A stretch of 36,767 bases of DNA. It comes from Neptunomonas sp. (GTDB taxonomy: Bacteria > Pseudomonadota > Gammaproteobacteria > Pseudomonadales > Balneatricaceae). A program made the translations under genes and the position numbers. Under the pieces are notes generated by a model. The model did not search any database and was not told the DNA's origin. It worked only from the letters and a program-made list of their open reading frames with translations. The stretch spans positions 22,625 through 59,391 of the forward strand of contig NZ_JADGEV010000021.1 in assembly GCF_016744175.1 (NCBI RefSeq), written 5' to 3'. The first letter of the stretch is position 1; every line of letters starts with the position of its first letter. Positions 11,338 to 21,000 of this stretch are shown here, piece after piece.

Positions 11338-11802
11338 ATGGATAGAAGAAAGATAGACGTCGTATTATCGACATTTTTGATTATTGTTTCTTTGATCATC
11401 TTAACCAACGACAACCTAGTAGAAGGTGGAGCTGAAAGTGATTTAGGATCTATGTTTTTACCTCGTGTCGTAGCGGGGTTGATCATCCTCTTTTCCGCAA
11501 CTATCGCTATCCAGTCTCTACTTAAACTTTCAAAAGGCACCAAGATTGAAGGTTTAGAGCTGATCAGCACCGACGGTTTCTCCGGAATCCTTATCTATAT
11601 AGGGATCTTTATTGTGTATTGGCTTGCTGTACCTTACGTAGGCTTTCTGGTAGCAACCCCCTTTATTATGATCGCTGTTGCCATACTTCTTGGAGGTCGA
11701 AACTGGGTTCCTATCATTGCTATGTCTGTTATTACCCCTGTACTGATTGATTATGGCTCCAAAGAGTTTCTGCGAGTTTACTTGCCAACTTGGGCTTTTT
11801 AA
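11338..11802 (+). CDS. tctB: tripartite tricarboxylate transporter, TctB small membrane subunit
   Basis: A 154-residue hydrophobic protein with about four membrane segments, the usual size and layout of TctB. TctB partners the large TctA channel subunit and the periplasmic binding protein TctC in Na+-driven secondary uptake of organic acids and related compounds. The sequence is poorly conserved in this family, so the call leans on size, topology and the tctA gene that follows after 14 bases. The ribosome binding site before the ATG is weak. It is the first gene of the tctB-tctA-tctC cluster and is divergent from the ridA operon. Confidence 0.85.
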   Translation: MDRRKIDVVLSTFLIIVSLIILTNDNLVEGGAESDLGSMFLPRVVAGLIILFSATIAIQSLLKLSKGTKIEGLELISTDGFSGILIYIGIFIVYWLAVPYVGFLVATPFIMIAVAILLGGRNWVPIIAMSVITPVLIDYGSKEFLRVYLPTWAF

Positions 11803-11808
11803 GGGGAG
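11801..11808 (+). promoter_or_regulatory. ribosome binding site that sets the tctA start
   Basis: AAGGGGAG overlaps the tctB stop and lies eight bases before the ATG at 11817. It favours this start over an earlier in-frame codon at 11790 that would lie inside tctB. Confidence 0.8.
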
Positions 11809-11816
11809 AAAGTCAG

Positions 11817-13337
11817 ATGTTCGATAATATTATTAGTGGTTTCTCTTCAATTCTGGCAATAGGTCCTATTTTGGGCATTATTGCAGGCGTAATCATCGGT
11901 ATTATTTTTGGTGCTATTCCTGGCATCTCCGCCATCATGGCGATTGCTATCATTTTGCCGATGACCTTTTATGTAGATCCAATAATCGGTATCACCATGT
12001 TATTGGCTGTATATAAAGCAGGTATTTATGGTGGGTCGATCTCAGCTATTTTGATCAATACACCTGGAGCTGCCGCCTCATTTCTTACCGCTCAAGATGG
12101 TCATGCACTGACGAAAGCAGGTAAGGCAGGCAAGGCACTTGATATGTCATTATTTGCCTCGGTCACAGGTGAGATGTTGGCAACATTAGTACTGATTTTA
12201 GTGGCGGCTCCGATCTCTTTGATCTCGTTGCAGGCAGGTCCTATAGAGAAAGTATTCCTGCTGCTGTTTGCTTTTACAGTTATCGGCTCTATGGCAGGAG
12301 AGTCTCTCCCGCGTGGTTTACTATCGTGTTGTTTGGGTATGCTGTTTGCTATGGTCGGTATGTCTACCATTACGGGGGCCGCACGCTTCACTTTTGGTTA
12401 TACCGAACTGATGGGTGGTTTTACCTTTACGCCAATGCTGATAGGTATCTTGGTTATGCCAGAAGTGTTTAATGTTATTAAACGGCGTTTGGTTCCACAT
12501 CATGAGATGACGATTACGCATTCCCCTAATCCTGCTGATAATCGCATTAGTTTTAAAGAATTTCGAAGTGTGTTTAGCACCATTTTAAAATCCAGTGGTA
12601 TTGGTACCTTTGTTGGTGCACTCCCAGGTTTGGGTTCTAGTACAGCAGCTTTCATTGCCTATGGTGAAGCAAAACGTACTGCTAAAAAACCTGAAGAATA
12701 CGGTAAGGGTTCAGTCGAAGGTATTGCTGCTGCAGAGTCTGCAAATAACGCAGTGTGTGGCTCTAGTATGATTCCAATGCTGACATTGAGTATACCTGGT
12801 GATGATGTAGCAGCACTGCTGATGGGTGCTTTTTTGATTCATGGCTTGACACCTGGTCCTATGATCTTTTTCGAACACACTGAGACTATCTACGCGATTT
12901 TCGCTGGTTTCTTGATTACCGACCTATTCCTTTTGGTGATCGCCCGGTCTGGGTTCAAATTTTTCGTGAAAATGGCGTCGTTGCGTCGTTATTATATTTT
13001 CCCATGTGTGACTGTGTTCGCTTTCACTGGTGCCTTCACTGCTGGGCAGAACATGGATGACATTCTAGTGCTCATTGCTTTTACCGTTATGGGCTACGGC
13101 ATGAGGCTGGTTGGATTAAACCCGGCGGTATTTATTATTGGTTTTATTCTGACGCCGTTCCTAGAGCAGAATTTAGATCAGGCAATGTCGATCGTTGGTA
13201 CTGACTATTATCTGTTCTTTGCCTCACCGTTCTCATGGGTGTTTATCGCACTGTCAGTATTCTTTGTTTTCTCCAGTATGCGAGTAAGACGAAAAACTTC
13301 AAACACTTCTGCTCAGGTAGAGGATAAAACCGCCTGA
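11817..13337 (+). CDS. tctA: tripartite tricarboxylate transporter, TctA large membrane subunit
   Basis: A 506-residue integral membrane protein with about twelve hydrophobic segments, the normal length for TctA. Family blocks are clear: GAIPGISAIMAIAI, YGGSISAILINTPG, and in the second half GALPGLGSSTAAFIAYGEAK followed by GVEGIAAAES-like sequence and SIPGDDVAALLMGAF. The two proline-glycine-rich segments form the inverted repeats around the substrate path. It works with TctB and with substrate delivered by TctC. The substrate is not readable from the sequence; the neighbouring ridA-dadA-racemase operon suggests an amino acid-like compound. The start at 11817 is chosen because of the strong ribosome binding site. 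Confidence 0.93.
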   Translation: MFDNIISGFSSILAIGPILGIIAGVIIGIIFGAIPGISAIMAIAIILPMTFYVDPIIGITMLLAVYKAGIYGGSISAILINTPGAAASFLTAQDGHALTKAGKAGKALDMSLFASVTGEMLATLVLILVAAPISLISLQAGPIEKVFLLLFAFTVIGSMAGESLPRGLLSCCLGMLFAMVGMSTITGAARFTFGYTELMGGFTFTPMLIGILVMPEVFNVIKRRLVPHHEMTITHSPNPADNRISFKEFRSVFSTILKSSGIGTFVGALPGLGSSTAAFIAYGEAKRTAKKPEEYGKGSVEGIAAAESANNAVCGSSMIPMLTLSIPGDDVAALLMGAFLIHGLTPGPMIFFEHTETIYAIFAGFLITDLFLLVIARSGFKFFVKMASLRRYYIFPCVTVFAFTGAFTAGQNMDDILVLIAFTVMGYGMRLVGLNPAVFIIGFILTPFLEQNLDQAMSIVGTDYYLFFASPFSWVFIALSVFFVFSSMRVRRKTSNTSAQVEDKTA

Positions 13338-13384
13338 GCATGAAAACCAAACCTCCTTAGCTGGGCAGTAACTTATGTGTTCCT

Positions 13385-13401
13385 GGCCTTTGCTTAAGGC
13401 C
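13385..13401 (+). repeat. intercistronic stem-loop between tctA and tctC
   Basis: GGCCTT/AAGGCC with loop TGCTT and no T tract. A hairpin at this place could protect or process the mRNA so that tctC is expressed at a different level from tctA. No promoter was clear in the 120-base gap. Confidence 0.55.
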
Positions 13402-13457
13402 GAAAATCCATATGAAAACCGTTAAATATAAATATAAATAAATCGAAGGAAGTATGT

Positions 13458-14405
13458 ATGAAAAGTTCTAAAAAAGTATTGGCAACTCTTACCGCAGCGT
13501 TAGCTGTAACATTAGCTTCTGGTGCAGCTTTAGCGGAATACCCCGATAAGCCGATCAATGTTATCGTTCCTTGGGGCGCGGGTGGTGACTCTGATTTGAC
13601 GACACGTATTTGGGCTGACGCTGTAGAAAAAGAGTTAGGTGTTCCTGTGGTTGTTATTAATAAAACGGGCGGTGGCGGTATTGTTGGTACATCATTCGTT
13701 GCTCGTGCTAAAAAAGATGGCTATACGTTGATTAACGCGGGCCTAAGTAACATGTTAATAACCCCTAACTTCAGTAAAACACCGTACAACTTCGATAGTT
13801 TTACTCCCATTGTGAAAATGACTTCCGTGCCTCTAGCCGTGGTCGTTGCAAAAGACAGCCCTTACAAAACATTTGATGAATTTGTTGCGGGCGCAAAGAG
13901 CACAAGAGTGACTCAAGGTTCTTGGGGTGCAACGTCATCAGGAACAATCCAAGCCAATATCATTGCAGAGCAGATGGGATATAAAGTTAAGTATGTTCAT
14001 GCGAAAGGCGCTGCAGACTCTATGGTCTCAGTTGTCGGTGGTCACATTGATTCTGCTGTGTCATTCCCTCCTGCATTTGGTCCTCATGTAAAGGCTGATC
14101 GTGCACGAGCACTGGTTATGAACCAGAAAATGGATGCATTTCCAGGCGTGCCGACATTTGCGGATTATGGTGTAAAAGGTAGCTTCGAAGGCTGGTCTGG
14201 TGTGTTCGCACCAAAAGGCGTTCCTCAGGAAGTGGTTGATAAGTTAAATGCTGCGACCGCCAAAGCAATGAAAGACCCAAAAGTGCTGGCTGCTTACCAG
14301 AACATCGGTGCAATAGTTGATTATCGTCATGGATCCGAGTGGGTTAATGACATGAAAGTAACTTACGGCATCATGAAAGAGGCTGCTGCTAAAGTTAAGA
14401 AATAA
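13458..14405 (+). CDS. tctC: tripartite tricarboxylate transporter, TctC periplasmic binding protein
   Basis: A 315-residue solute-binding protein of the Bug/TctC family. The first 26 residues are a typical Sec signal peptide: lysines, a hydrophobic core, and a cleavage site after AALA. The mature protein begins EYPDKPINVIVPW, with the GAGGDSD ligand-binding loop near the start; later blocks such as GSWGATSSGT and a C-terminal region with FAPKGVPQEVVDKLN are typical of the family. It binds substrate in the periplasm and hands it to TctAB. GAAGGA seven bases before the ATG supports the start. The tctB-tctA-tctC order puts the binding protein last, which differs from the common tctC-tctB-tctA order. 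Confidence 0.93.
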   Translation: MKSSKKVLATLTAALAVTLASGAALAEYPDKPINVIVPWGAGGDSDLTTRIWADAVEKELGVPVVVINKTGGGGIVGTSFVARAKKDGYTLINAGLSNMLITPNFSKTPYNFDSFTPIVKMTSVPLAVVVAKDSPYKTFDEFVAGAKSTRVTQGSWGATSSGTIQANIIAEQMGYKVKYVHAKGAADSMVSVVGGHIDSAVSFPPAFGPHVKADRARALVMNQKMDAFPGVPTFADYGVKGSFEGWSGVFAPKGVPQEVVDKLNAATAKAMKDPKVLAAYQNIGAIVDYRHGSEWVNDMKVTYGIMKEAAAKVKK

Positions 14406-14713
14406 TAGCAACAACTAATTTTCAACGACACTCGGTATTTTCTGGTTATCGAGATGTCGTTGAATTTTTAGCTAATAACCCTCTCTATAGTTTCTATTCA
14501 ATACCCAAATCAAAACTTATCCACCGCTTCGCTTCAACTGTTTACGCTGTTTAATGCCTGTCTTCAGGTTTGTTTTACGTCATTTAACTGCTTAAAGCTG
14601 TATTACATGAACAAGCATCGAATGCTGATATACGTTATATTTCTATAAAATGATAACTAAATGCCTTTTTTTAGGGTTGTTCATCAGTATATCTAATATT
14701 TAAAGGTTAAATA
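14406..14713. other. 308-base intergenic region between tctC and the lysR gene
   Basis: It contains the tctC terminator at 14421-14469. The rest is AT-rich and carries the presumed lysR promoter. No RNA gene or convincing short coding region is seen. Confidence 0.6.
14421..14469 (+). terminator. terminator after tctC
   Basis: A perfect ten-base inverted repeat, TTCAACGACA (14421-14430) and TGTCGTTGAA (14455-14464), is followed by TTTTT. CTCG/CGAG extends the stem inward. Confidence 0.8.
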
Positions 14714-15646
14714 ATGAACCTCAAGCAGATGGAAGCCTTTCGGGCGGTAATGTTAAGTGGTTCGGTTTCACAAGCCGCTAAACAGTTATTTCGAACTCAA
14801 CCCGCAGTGAGTATGATGATTACCTCACTGGAGAACGATATTGGTTTTCAGTTGTTTGAACGACATAAGAAACGTCTTTATCCAACGCCAGAGGCCCACT
14901 ATTTATATAAAGAAGTAGAAGCGATCTTTTCTCGTATACAGGACGTAAGTCAGACAGTTCAGGATATACAGAATAAGCAATATGGCTTTCTACGTATTGG
15001 TTGTATGCCTGGGCCATCTAATTTCTTTGTGCCTGATATTTTGGCGGATTTCTTGGAAGACCATCCCAAGGTACAGGCCTCATTACAAACAAGGACTTCC
15101 GATGCTGTAGTTGAATGGGTCGCTTCCAATCAATATGATTTGGGTCTGGCTGAAATCTCCACGCATCAGTCCAAGCTAGGTCGAAACAGAATGTTCGAAT
15201 TGCCTTGTGTTTGTGCGTTGCCTGCTAGCCACCCATTGGCAGAGCAGGAGGTGATCACACCTGAAATGCTAGATGATGAGCCCATGATAACGTTACATCC
15301 AGACCATATGATATTTCATGATTTAATGCAGTTGTTTGAAGCTGGCGGACATCGCATGAACGTGCGTTTGCAAACGCGTTTCTTTATTCCGGCGCTTAAA
15401 TTTGTTGAGCGAGGGCTTGGAGTATCGATTGTTGACCCTATATCGGCGACCAGTTACACCACTTATGCACAAGTAAACAAAGTAGTATTTCGTCGCTTTC
15501 AGCCAGACGTGCATTTACGTATTGGTTTAATGTTTCCATCCGGAAATCCGTCATCAATGATAGCCATGGAGTTTGCTGATTTACTATGCAGTCAGATAGA
15601 TGATGTTATTGAAAACCCACAGCAGTTTCTAAATTGGGGTGAGTAA
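14714..15646 (+). CDS. LysR-family transcriptional regulator
   Basis: A 310-residue LysR-type regulator. The N-terminal winged helix-turn-helix is clear (LKQMEAFRAVMLSGSVSQAA, then TQPAVS and LFERH), and a substrate-binding domain spans about residues 90-295. It resembles regulators of amino acid or opine catabolism more than CysB types. The binding domain presumably senses an amino acid-like compound. It lies downstream of tctBAC on the same strand but behind a terminator, so it has its own promoter. Its likely targets are the tctBAC genes and the divergent ridA-dadA-racemase operon; this is inferred from position. AAGG seven bases before the ATG supports the start. Confidence 0.9.
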   Translation: MNLKQMEAFRAVMLSGSVSQAAKQLFRTQPAVSMMITSLENDIGFQLFERHKKRLYPTPEAHYLYKEVEAIFSRIQDVSQTVQDIQNKQYGFLRIGCMPGPSNFFVPDILADFLEDHPKVQASLQTRTSDAVVEWVASNQYDLGLAEISTHQSKLGRNRMFELPCVCALPASHPLAEQEVITPEMLDDEPMITLHPDHMIFHDLMQLFEAGGHRMNVRLQTRFFIPALKFVERGLGVSIVDPISATSYTTYAQVNKVVFRRFQPDVHLRIGLMFPSGNPSSMIAMEFADLLCSQIDDVIENPQQFLNWGE

Positions 15647-15698
15647 TGTATCTATTTAGTAATGCTGGCGATGCGCAATAGCGTTTAACGGGAAACAA

Positions 15699-15724
15699 AA
15701 GCCTCGTGTTTACGAGGCTTTATA
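15699..15724. terminator. terminator between convergent lysR and putP
   Basis: AAGCCTCGT/ACGAGGCTT with a four-base loop, with A residues before and T residues after, so it may act in both directions. It lies between the lysR stop and the putP stop. Confidence 0.8.
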
Positions 15725-15741
15725 TAGGGCTATAGCTAACT

Positions 15742-17232
15742 TTATAGCTTGCTAAGGTAGCTATTAAATCGCTGCTTAATCGACTCTGATGGTGCTGCTG
15801 TTACTAAGCTTACAATGACAATTGATACTGCTGCAAAAATAATACCCGGAACTATTTCATAAACATCAAAAATACCTCCACTTATTTGCTTCCAGATAAC
15901 AACCGTTAAGCCACCAACAATAACACCTGCCAATGCACCAAAACGGTTCATGCGTTTCCAATACAAGCTTAGGATTAGCGTTGGACCAAAAGCAGCACCA
16001 AAGCCTGCCCATGCATAAGAAACTAACCCTAATACAGAACTGTCAGGGCTCATTGCCAGCATCAGAGCGACAAGGGACAAACCTATTACGGCAATTCGAC
16101 CGACCATGACCACTTGCTTTTGTGACGCATCTTTACGAAATACTTGTTTGTAAAAATCTTCGGCCAATGCGGAAGAAGATACCAACAGTTGTGAGTCTGC
16201 TGTGCTCATAATGGCTGCAAGAATAGCGGCCAAAAGAATACCTGCAACAACCGGGTGGAATATTGCGTTGACTAGCAACATGAAGATTTTTTCGCCGTCT
16301 CCTAAGTTTCCACCCAACTGGTTGTCTACATAGATAATACCGGCAAGGCCCACGAGTATAGCGCCGACCATGGATAGCCCAGACCACACGACCGCAATAC
16401 GGCGAGCAGTAGTGATCTCTGCATTACTGCGTACTGCAGCAAAACGCGCCAAAATATGAGGTTGGCCGAAGTAACCTAAACCCCACGCAGCTAAAGAGAT
16501 AATAGCGATGGCTGTTAGTGGTTCACCTTTGCTATCGTTCCAGATAGTGAGCAGTTCCGGGTTTTTAATTTCTAAAGCGGTAAAGAGGTTAGCAAAACCC
16601 CCTTCAGACTGAATAGCAATAATAGGCACAATAATAAGAGCCGCAGCCATTAATAAACCTTGCACTAAATCTGTCCAAGATACCGCTAAGAAACCGCCAA
16701 ACAAGGTATAGGACACAACACAAACGGTGCCTATGATGACTGCTAGGGTGTAATCCAAACCAAACACTGTTTCAAATAATTTTCCGCCAGCGACAAGGCC
16801 TGAACTTGTGTAAAACAAGAAGAACAACAAAATAAAGAATGCAGATATCACTTGAAGCAGATTTGAACGGTCTTCGAAGCGTTTTGCAAAGAACTCGGGT
16901 AGTGTGAGTGAGTCGTCTGCTTCAATACTGTAAGTACGTAGACGTTTGGCTACTAATAACCAGTTTAGCCAAGTGCCTATGAGCAAGCCTGCGCCAAGCC
17001 AAATTGACTCTAAACCAGACGAAAAAGCATAACCTGGTAGACCTAAAAGTAACCAGCCACTCATGTCAGAAGCACCCGCTGATAATGCAGCAGGCCATGG
17101 ACCTAAGGATCGGCCACCTAAGAAATAATCTGAAGAGTTTGCTGTACGTCGGTAAGCATACACACCAATGGCAAGCATTAGCCCCAGATAAATCGTAAAA
17201 GTACCAATAATGGCACCGCTATTTGCGATCAT
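15742..17232 (-). CDS. putP: Na+/proline symporter
   Basis: A 496-residue sodium:solute symporter very close to E. coli PutP in length and sequence. The Na+ and proline site near membrane segment 2 is intact (GASDMSGW, with Asp56, Ser58 and Gly59 matching Asp55, Ser57 and Gly58 of E. coli). The later block IMSTADSQLLVSSSA carries the Ser/Thr pair of the second sodium-binding region. It brings proline into the cell for PutA. GAGGT before the ATG supports the start. It is the third gene of the put operon, 128 bases after the gene for the separate PutA C-terminal domain; that gap holds a GCTTATC/GATAAGC inverted repeat (17316-17349). Confidence 0.96.
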   Translation of the reverse strand: MIANSGAIIGTFTIYLGLMLAIGVYAYRRTANSSDYFLGGRSLGPWPAALSAGASDMSGWLLLGLPGYAFSSGLESIWLGAGLLIGTWLNWLLVAKRLRTYSIEADDSLTLPEFFAKRFEDRSNLLQVISAFFILLFFLFYTSSGLVAGGKLFETVFGLDYTLAVIIGTVCVVSYTLFGGFLAVSWTDLVQGLLMAAALIIVPIIAIQSEGGFANLFTALEIKNPELLTIWNDSKGEPLTAIAIISLAAWGLGYFGQPHILARFAAVRSNAEITTARRIAVVWSGLSMVGAILVGLAGIIYVDNQLGGNLGDGEKIFMLLVNAIFHPVVAGILLAAILAAIMSTADSQLLVSSSALAEDFYKQVFRKDASQKQVVMVGRIAVIGLSLVALMLAMSPDSSVLGLVSYAWAGFGAAFGPTLILSLYWKRMNRFGALAGVIVGGLTVVIWKQISGGIFDVYEIVPGIIFAAVSIVIVSLVTAAPSESIKQRFNSYLSKL

Positions 17233-17360
17233 TTACCATACCTCGTGTTAAGTCTGAAAGTTATTATTAGAATCGGCCTATTTTGGAGAGGGCGAAAATA
17301 AGCCGTGGATCATACGCTTATCGTTATACTTTTGGGTATTGTGATAAGCATTTTTTGAGG

Positions 17361-18062
17361 TTACGAGTCGCTTTTGCCTCCAAGCTCCAATAACGTCGCA
17401 TTACCTCCTACCGCAGTGGTATTCACTGAGAGAGTGCTTTCTGTGACAAAACGCCAAGGATAATCAAGGCTGGTTAATGTCGCATAAGCATCAAAATCTG
17501 TTTCTGAAATTAGTTGCGCTAGCATGCCATCGCGTTGTGCTAGTTGTGCATTGAGCGCTATTACATCAGCATTCTGTCCACAAAATGCATAGGCATGAAA
17601 GGCTTCACAACCGGCTAGCTCTTCCGTTGATGCGCTGCTGATTTGAACGGCATCAGGTGTTACTCCTGCGTTAAGTAATGCTGAATGTAAACGATGTGTG
17701 TACTTGTTTGATGCCTGTAGAACAACGACGTTACCGGTTGCTAGCGCAGTGAATAGTTGCGCTGCAATAGCCGGGTTACACGCTTCTTGTGGAAGGGTAT
17801 TATGTGCCTTCTCTGCACAAATACCGATAAGCCCTCGGCCACTCCAGCGCAAGCTGTTAGCTTCACCTGTTGGGCCTGGTAAAATAATGGTTTCTGGCAT
17901 TGTCGTAGTAATTCGTGCGAGGAGCCAATTCACAAGAGGTTGGTTGAGCTCTTCTGCTGCGATGTAAAGCAATTTAGTTCGGGCTGTCAGTCCTAATGCA
18001 TTCCAGCCTTCCCAAGCAGATTCTGCAGTTTTTATAGCGCTTGCTAATGTTGAGTTAGTCAT
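17361..18062 (-). CDS. stand-alone C-terminal (ALDH-like) domain of type B PutA
   Basis: A 233-residue protein that corresponds to the C-terminal domain of long PutA proteins, here as a separate gene. Recognisable blocks are ILPGPTGE near the middle, as in the E. coli PutA C-terminal region, and the final motif NTTAVGGNATLLELG (from residue 214), which matches the conserved last motif of E. coli PutA. It lacks an ALDH catalytic cysteine block and is too short to be an enzyme alone. In type B PutA this domain covers the tunnel through which P5C/glutamate semialdehyde moves between the two active sites, so this protein presumably binds PutA. The ATG at 18062 is preferred because of AGGAG six bases upstream; it lies 13 bases after the putA stop. 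An upstream ATG at 18089 overlaps putA and has no such site. Confidence 0.85.
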   Translation of the reverse strand: MTNSTLASAIKTAESAWEGWNALGLTARTKLLYIAAEELNQPLVNWLLARITTTMPETIILPGPTGEANSLRWSGRGLIGICAEKAHNTLPQEACNPAIAAQLFTALATGNVVVLQASNKYTHRLHSALLNAGVTPDAVQISSASTEELAGCEAFHAYAFCGQNADVIALNAQLAQRDGMLAQLISETDFDAYATLTSLDYPWRFVTESTLSVNTTAVGGNATLLELGGKSDS

Positions 18063-18068
18063 ATGTAT

Positions 18069-18073
18069 CTCCT
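18069..18073 (-). promoter_or_regulatory. ribosome binding site of the stand-alone PutA C-terminal domain gene
   Basis: AGGAG with a six-base spacer before the ATG at 18062. It shows that the separate reading frame is a real, independently translated gene and not just a frameshifted end of putA. Confidence 0.8.
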
Positions 18074-18075
18074 GC

Positions 18076-21000
18076 TCACGCTTTGTCATTTAAAGGGCTT
18101 TGTGTATTTGTCTTTTGGGAGCTGCTCGCTTTAACGCTTTGTACTTCGCGAGTGAAACGTTTTAAGTAATGTGGTCCGCCGGCTTTAGGGCCCGTGCCTG
18201 AAAGCCCTTGGCCACCAAAAGGTTGAACCCCGACTACAGCGCCGACTTGATCGCGGTTGATATAAATATTGCCAGCTCGGACACGCTGTGCAATGTGATT
18301 AGCAGTGGTTTCGTTGCGTGTATGCACACCCAGTGTTAATCCGAAGCCGCTGTCGTTGATGCTATCAATGATGCTGTCGAGTTCAGAGGCTTTATAGCGA
18401 ACCACGTGAAGAATCGGCCCAAACTGCTCTTCAGATAACCGTTCGATTCCTGAAATCTCGAATGCACTTGGGGCAATAAAAGTACCTTTCTCCGCATCAA
18501 ATGGTAGTGGTGTTTGAGCAATCAGGGAGGCGTTTTTATTCATGTTTTCAATATGCTGCAAAAGCCCGGCTTGTGCCCTTTTATCTATGACAGGTCCGAT
18601 ATCTGTTTGATGGTATTCAGGGTTTCCAACAGTGCTTTCTTGCATAGCACCACGTAGCATTGGAATAATGCGATCAGCGACATCTTTCTGAATAAATAAC
18701 ACGCGTAATGCTGAGCAGCGTTGCCCGGCGGATGCAAAAGCTGAGCGTACAACATCACGTACGACCTGTTCCGGCAGGCATGTTGAGTCGATTAACATGG
18801 CATTTTGTCCGCCTGTTTCGGCTATAAATGGGACGGGCTCTGCTTGGCGTTTGGCTAATGAGCGGTTTATACGCTGCGCGGTCCCTGTTGAGCCAGTAAA
18901 GGCTACACCAGCAACTCGTTTGTCAGAAGTTAATGGCTCACCTAGTGTGGCCCCTTCACCGGTAAGTAGCTGAATAGCTCCTGCAGGGATGCCTGCCTCA
19001 AGCATTAATTGAACAGCGCGAAAGGCAATAAGGCTAGTTTGTTCGGCAGGTTTGGCGATAACAGTGTTGCCTGCAGCCAGCGCAGCTGTTATGGGTCCTA
19101 GGAATATGGCTAGGGGGAAGTTCCAAGGTGAGATACAAACAAACACGCCTCGACCTTGGCGGCTTATTTCTAATGTGGAATCATCAAAGTTCTGTAACGT
19201 TTCTGTTTCGCTCATTGCTAAGCGAGCCTGGACAGCATAATACCGGCAAAAATCAACGGCTTCACGAACCTCGTCGATGCCATCTTGTAACGTTTTACCC
19301 GCTTCTCGATGGCATAGTGCCATGAATTCACCGTAATTGGCTTCGAGCAAATCGGCTAAGCGCTCTAAAGCTTGGGCGCGAACAGTTACGGGTGTATCAC
19401 GCCATGCTGGGTAAGCCTTTTCAGCGTGTTCTAAAGCAAGGTCTACATGCGAAGCGTTAGCGAAATTAACCTGCCCTACGCTTTGATTGTGATCGTAAGG
19501 AGCAACTTTTTTATGTTCTGTGGTATGTATTGATATTACTTCACCATTAATTATGGGGCCTGCTTGCCAGGTAGTCTTCATAAATGGCTGAATCAACGCC
19601 TTAAAGTGATTCCATTCAGCATCAACTTCAATGTTGTAACCGTAAGAATTCTTACGCTCGTCACCAAACAGTTCTACAGGGAGCGGAATATAAGGATTGG
19701 CAAGAGATTCGCGTGATGCTAAGACATCAGCGGGGTGATTCACTAGTTCGCTAATAGGGCAGCGAGCATCAACTAAGCGGTGGACAAATGAACTGTTTGC
19801 TCCGTTCTCTAATAAGCGACGAACTAAATAGGGTAATAAATCCTTATGATTTCCTACCGGTGCATAAATACGAACAGCAACATTGTTTGTTTTGAGAACG
19901 GTATTATAAAGAGAATCTCCCATACCGTGTAAGCGCTGGAATTCGAATTCATCATGCATCGCCATGGCAATAACGGAAGCAACAGTATGTGCATTGTGGC
20001 TGGCAAACTGCGGATAAATATGGCCTCGAACATTTTCGCTTAACAAGAACCGAGCGCATGCTAAATAGGCGGTATCAGTAGCTTCTTTTCGAGTGTATAC
20101 AGGGTAACCACTTAGACCTCGTTGCTGACAGTTTTTAATCTCACTGTCCCAATAAGCACCTTTCACTAGACGAAGAGGAATTCGATCCCCTTGGCTTTTT
20201 GCTAAAGCTGCTAACCAAGCTAATACAGGTAATGCCCGTTTAGAGTAAGCCTGTATCACTAAACCTAACTCACCCCACCCACGTGTGTGCTTGTGTTGAT
20301 ATAGTTGCTGAAATAGCTCTAAGGAAAGCTCTAAACGGTCTGCTTCTTCTGCGTCTATGGTAATGCCGACATTTAAGGATCTAGCATGGCGAATAAGCTC
20401 AAGTAGCTTATCGCTCATTTCTCCTAAAACACGTGATTTTTGACTAGCCTCATAGCGAGGGTGGAGTGCAGATAGCTTGATGGAAATTGTGGGTATGGGG
20501 GCACTTCCTTCGTACTTATCTTTACCAACAGCAGTAATGGCTTGTTTATAGTCATTGAAATACTTATCAGCATCTTGCGATGTTAGTGCTGCTTCACCAA
20601 GCATATCGAAAGAGTATGTATAGCCTTTATCTCGATCGCTACGACCACGCTTTAATGCTTCTTTAATGGAGCGCCCCAGTACAAACTGATGTCCCATGAT
20701 TTTCATGGCTTGGTTCATCACTTTACGGATGACAGGTTCAGACATTTTATTAACAAGGCGGTTAATAACGTTTGACGGTTCGCCGTCTTCATCTTTATCA
20801 AGCGATACAACTTTTCCAGTCAGCAGTAATCCCCAAGTAGAGGCATTTACAAACAAAGAGTCTGAGTTTTGTAAATGTGCTTTCCAGTCTGCTACTGACA
20901 GCTTGTCTCGAATTAGCGCATCGGCTGTTTCGGCATCAGGTATGCGCATTAACGCTTCAGCCAGACACATCAGAAGAATGCCTTCATGTGTATCTAGGCT

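Noticed and set aside
18082-18092. Slippery-like heptamer T-TTA-AAT at the end of putA, suggesting programmed frameshifting into the C-terminal domain frame
   Set aside because: A -1 shift there meets TGA at once. The downstream gene is in the +1 frame and has its own AGGAG and ATG, so reinitiation explains it better.
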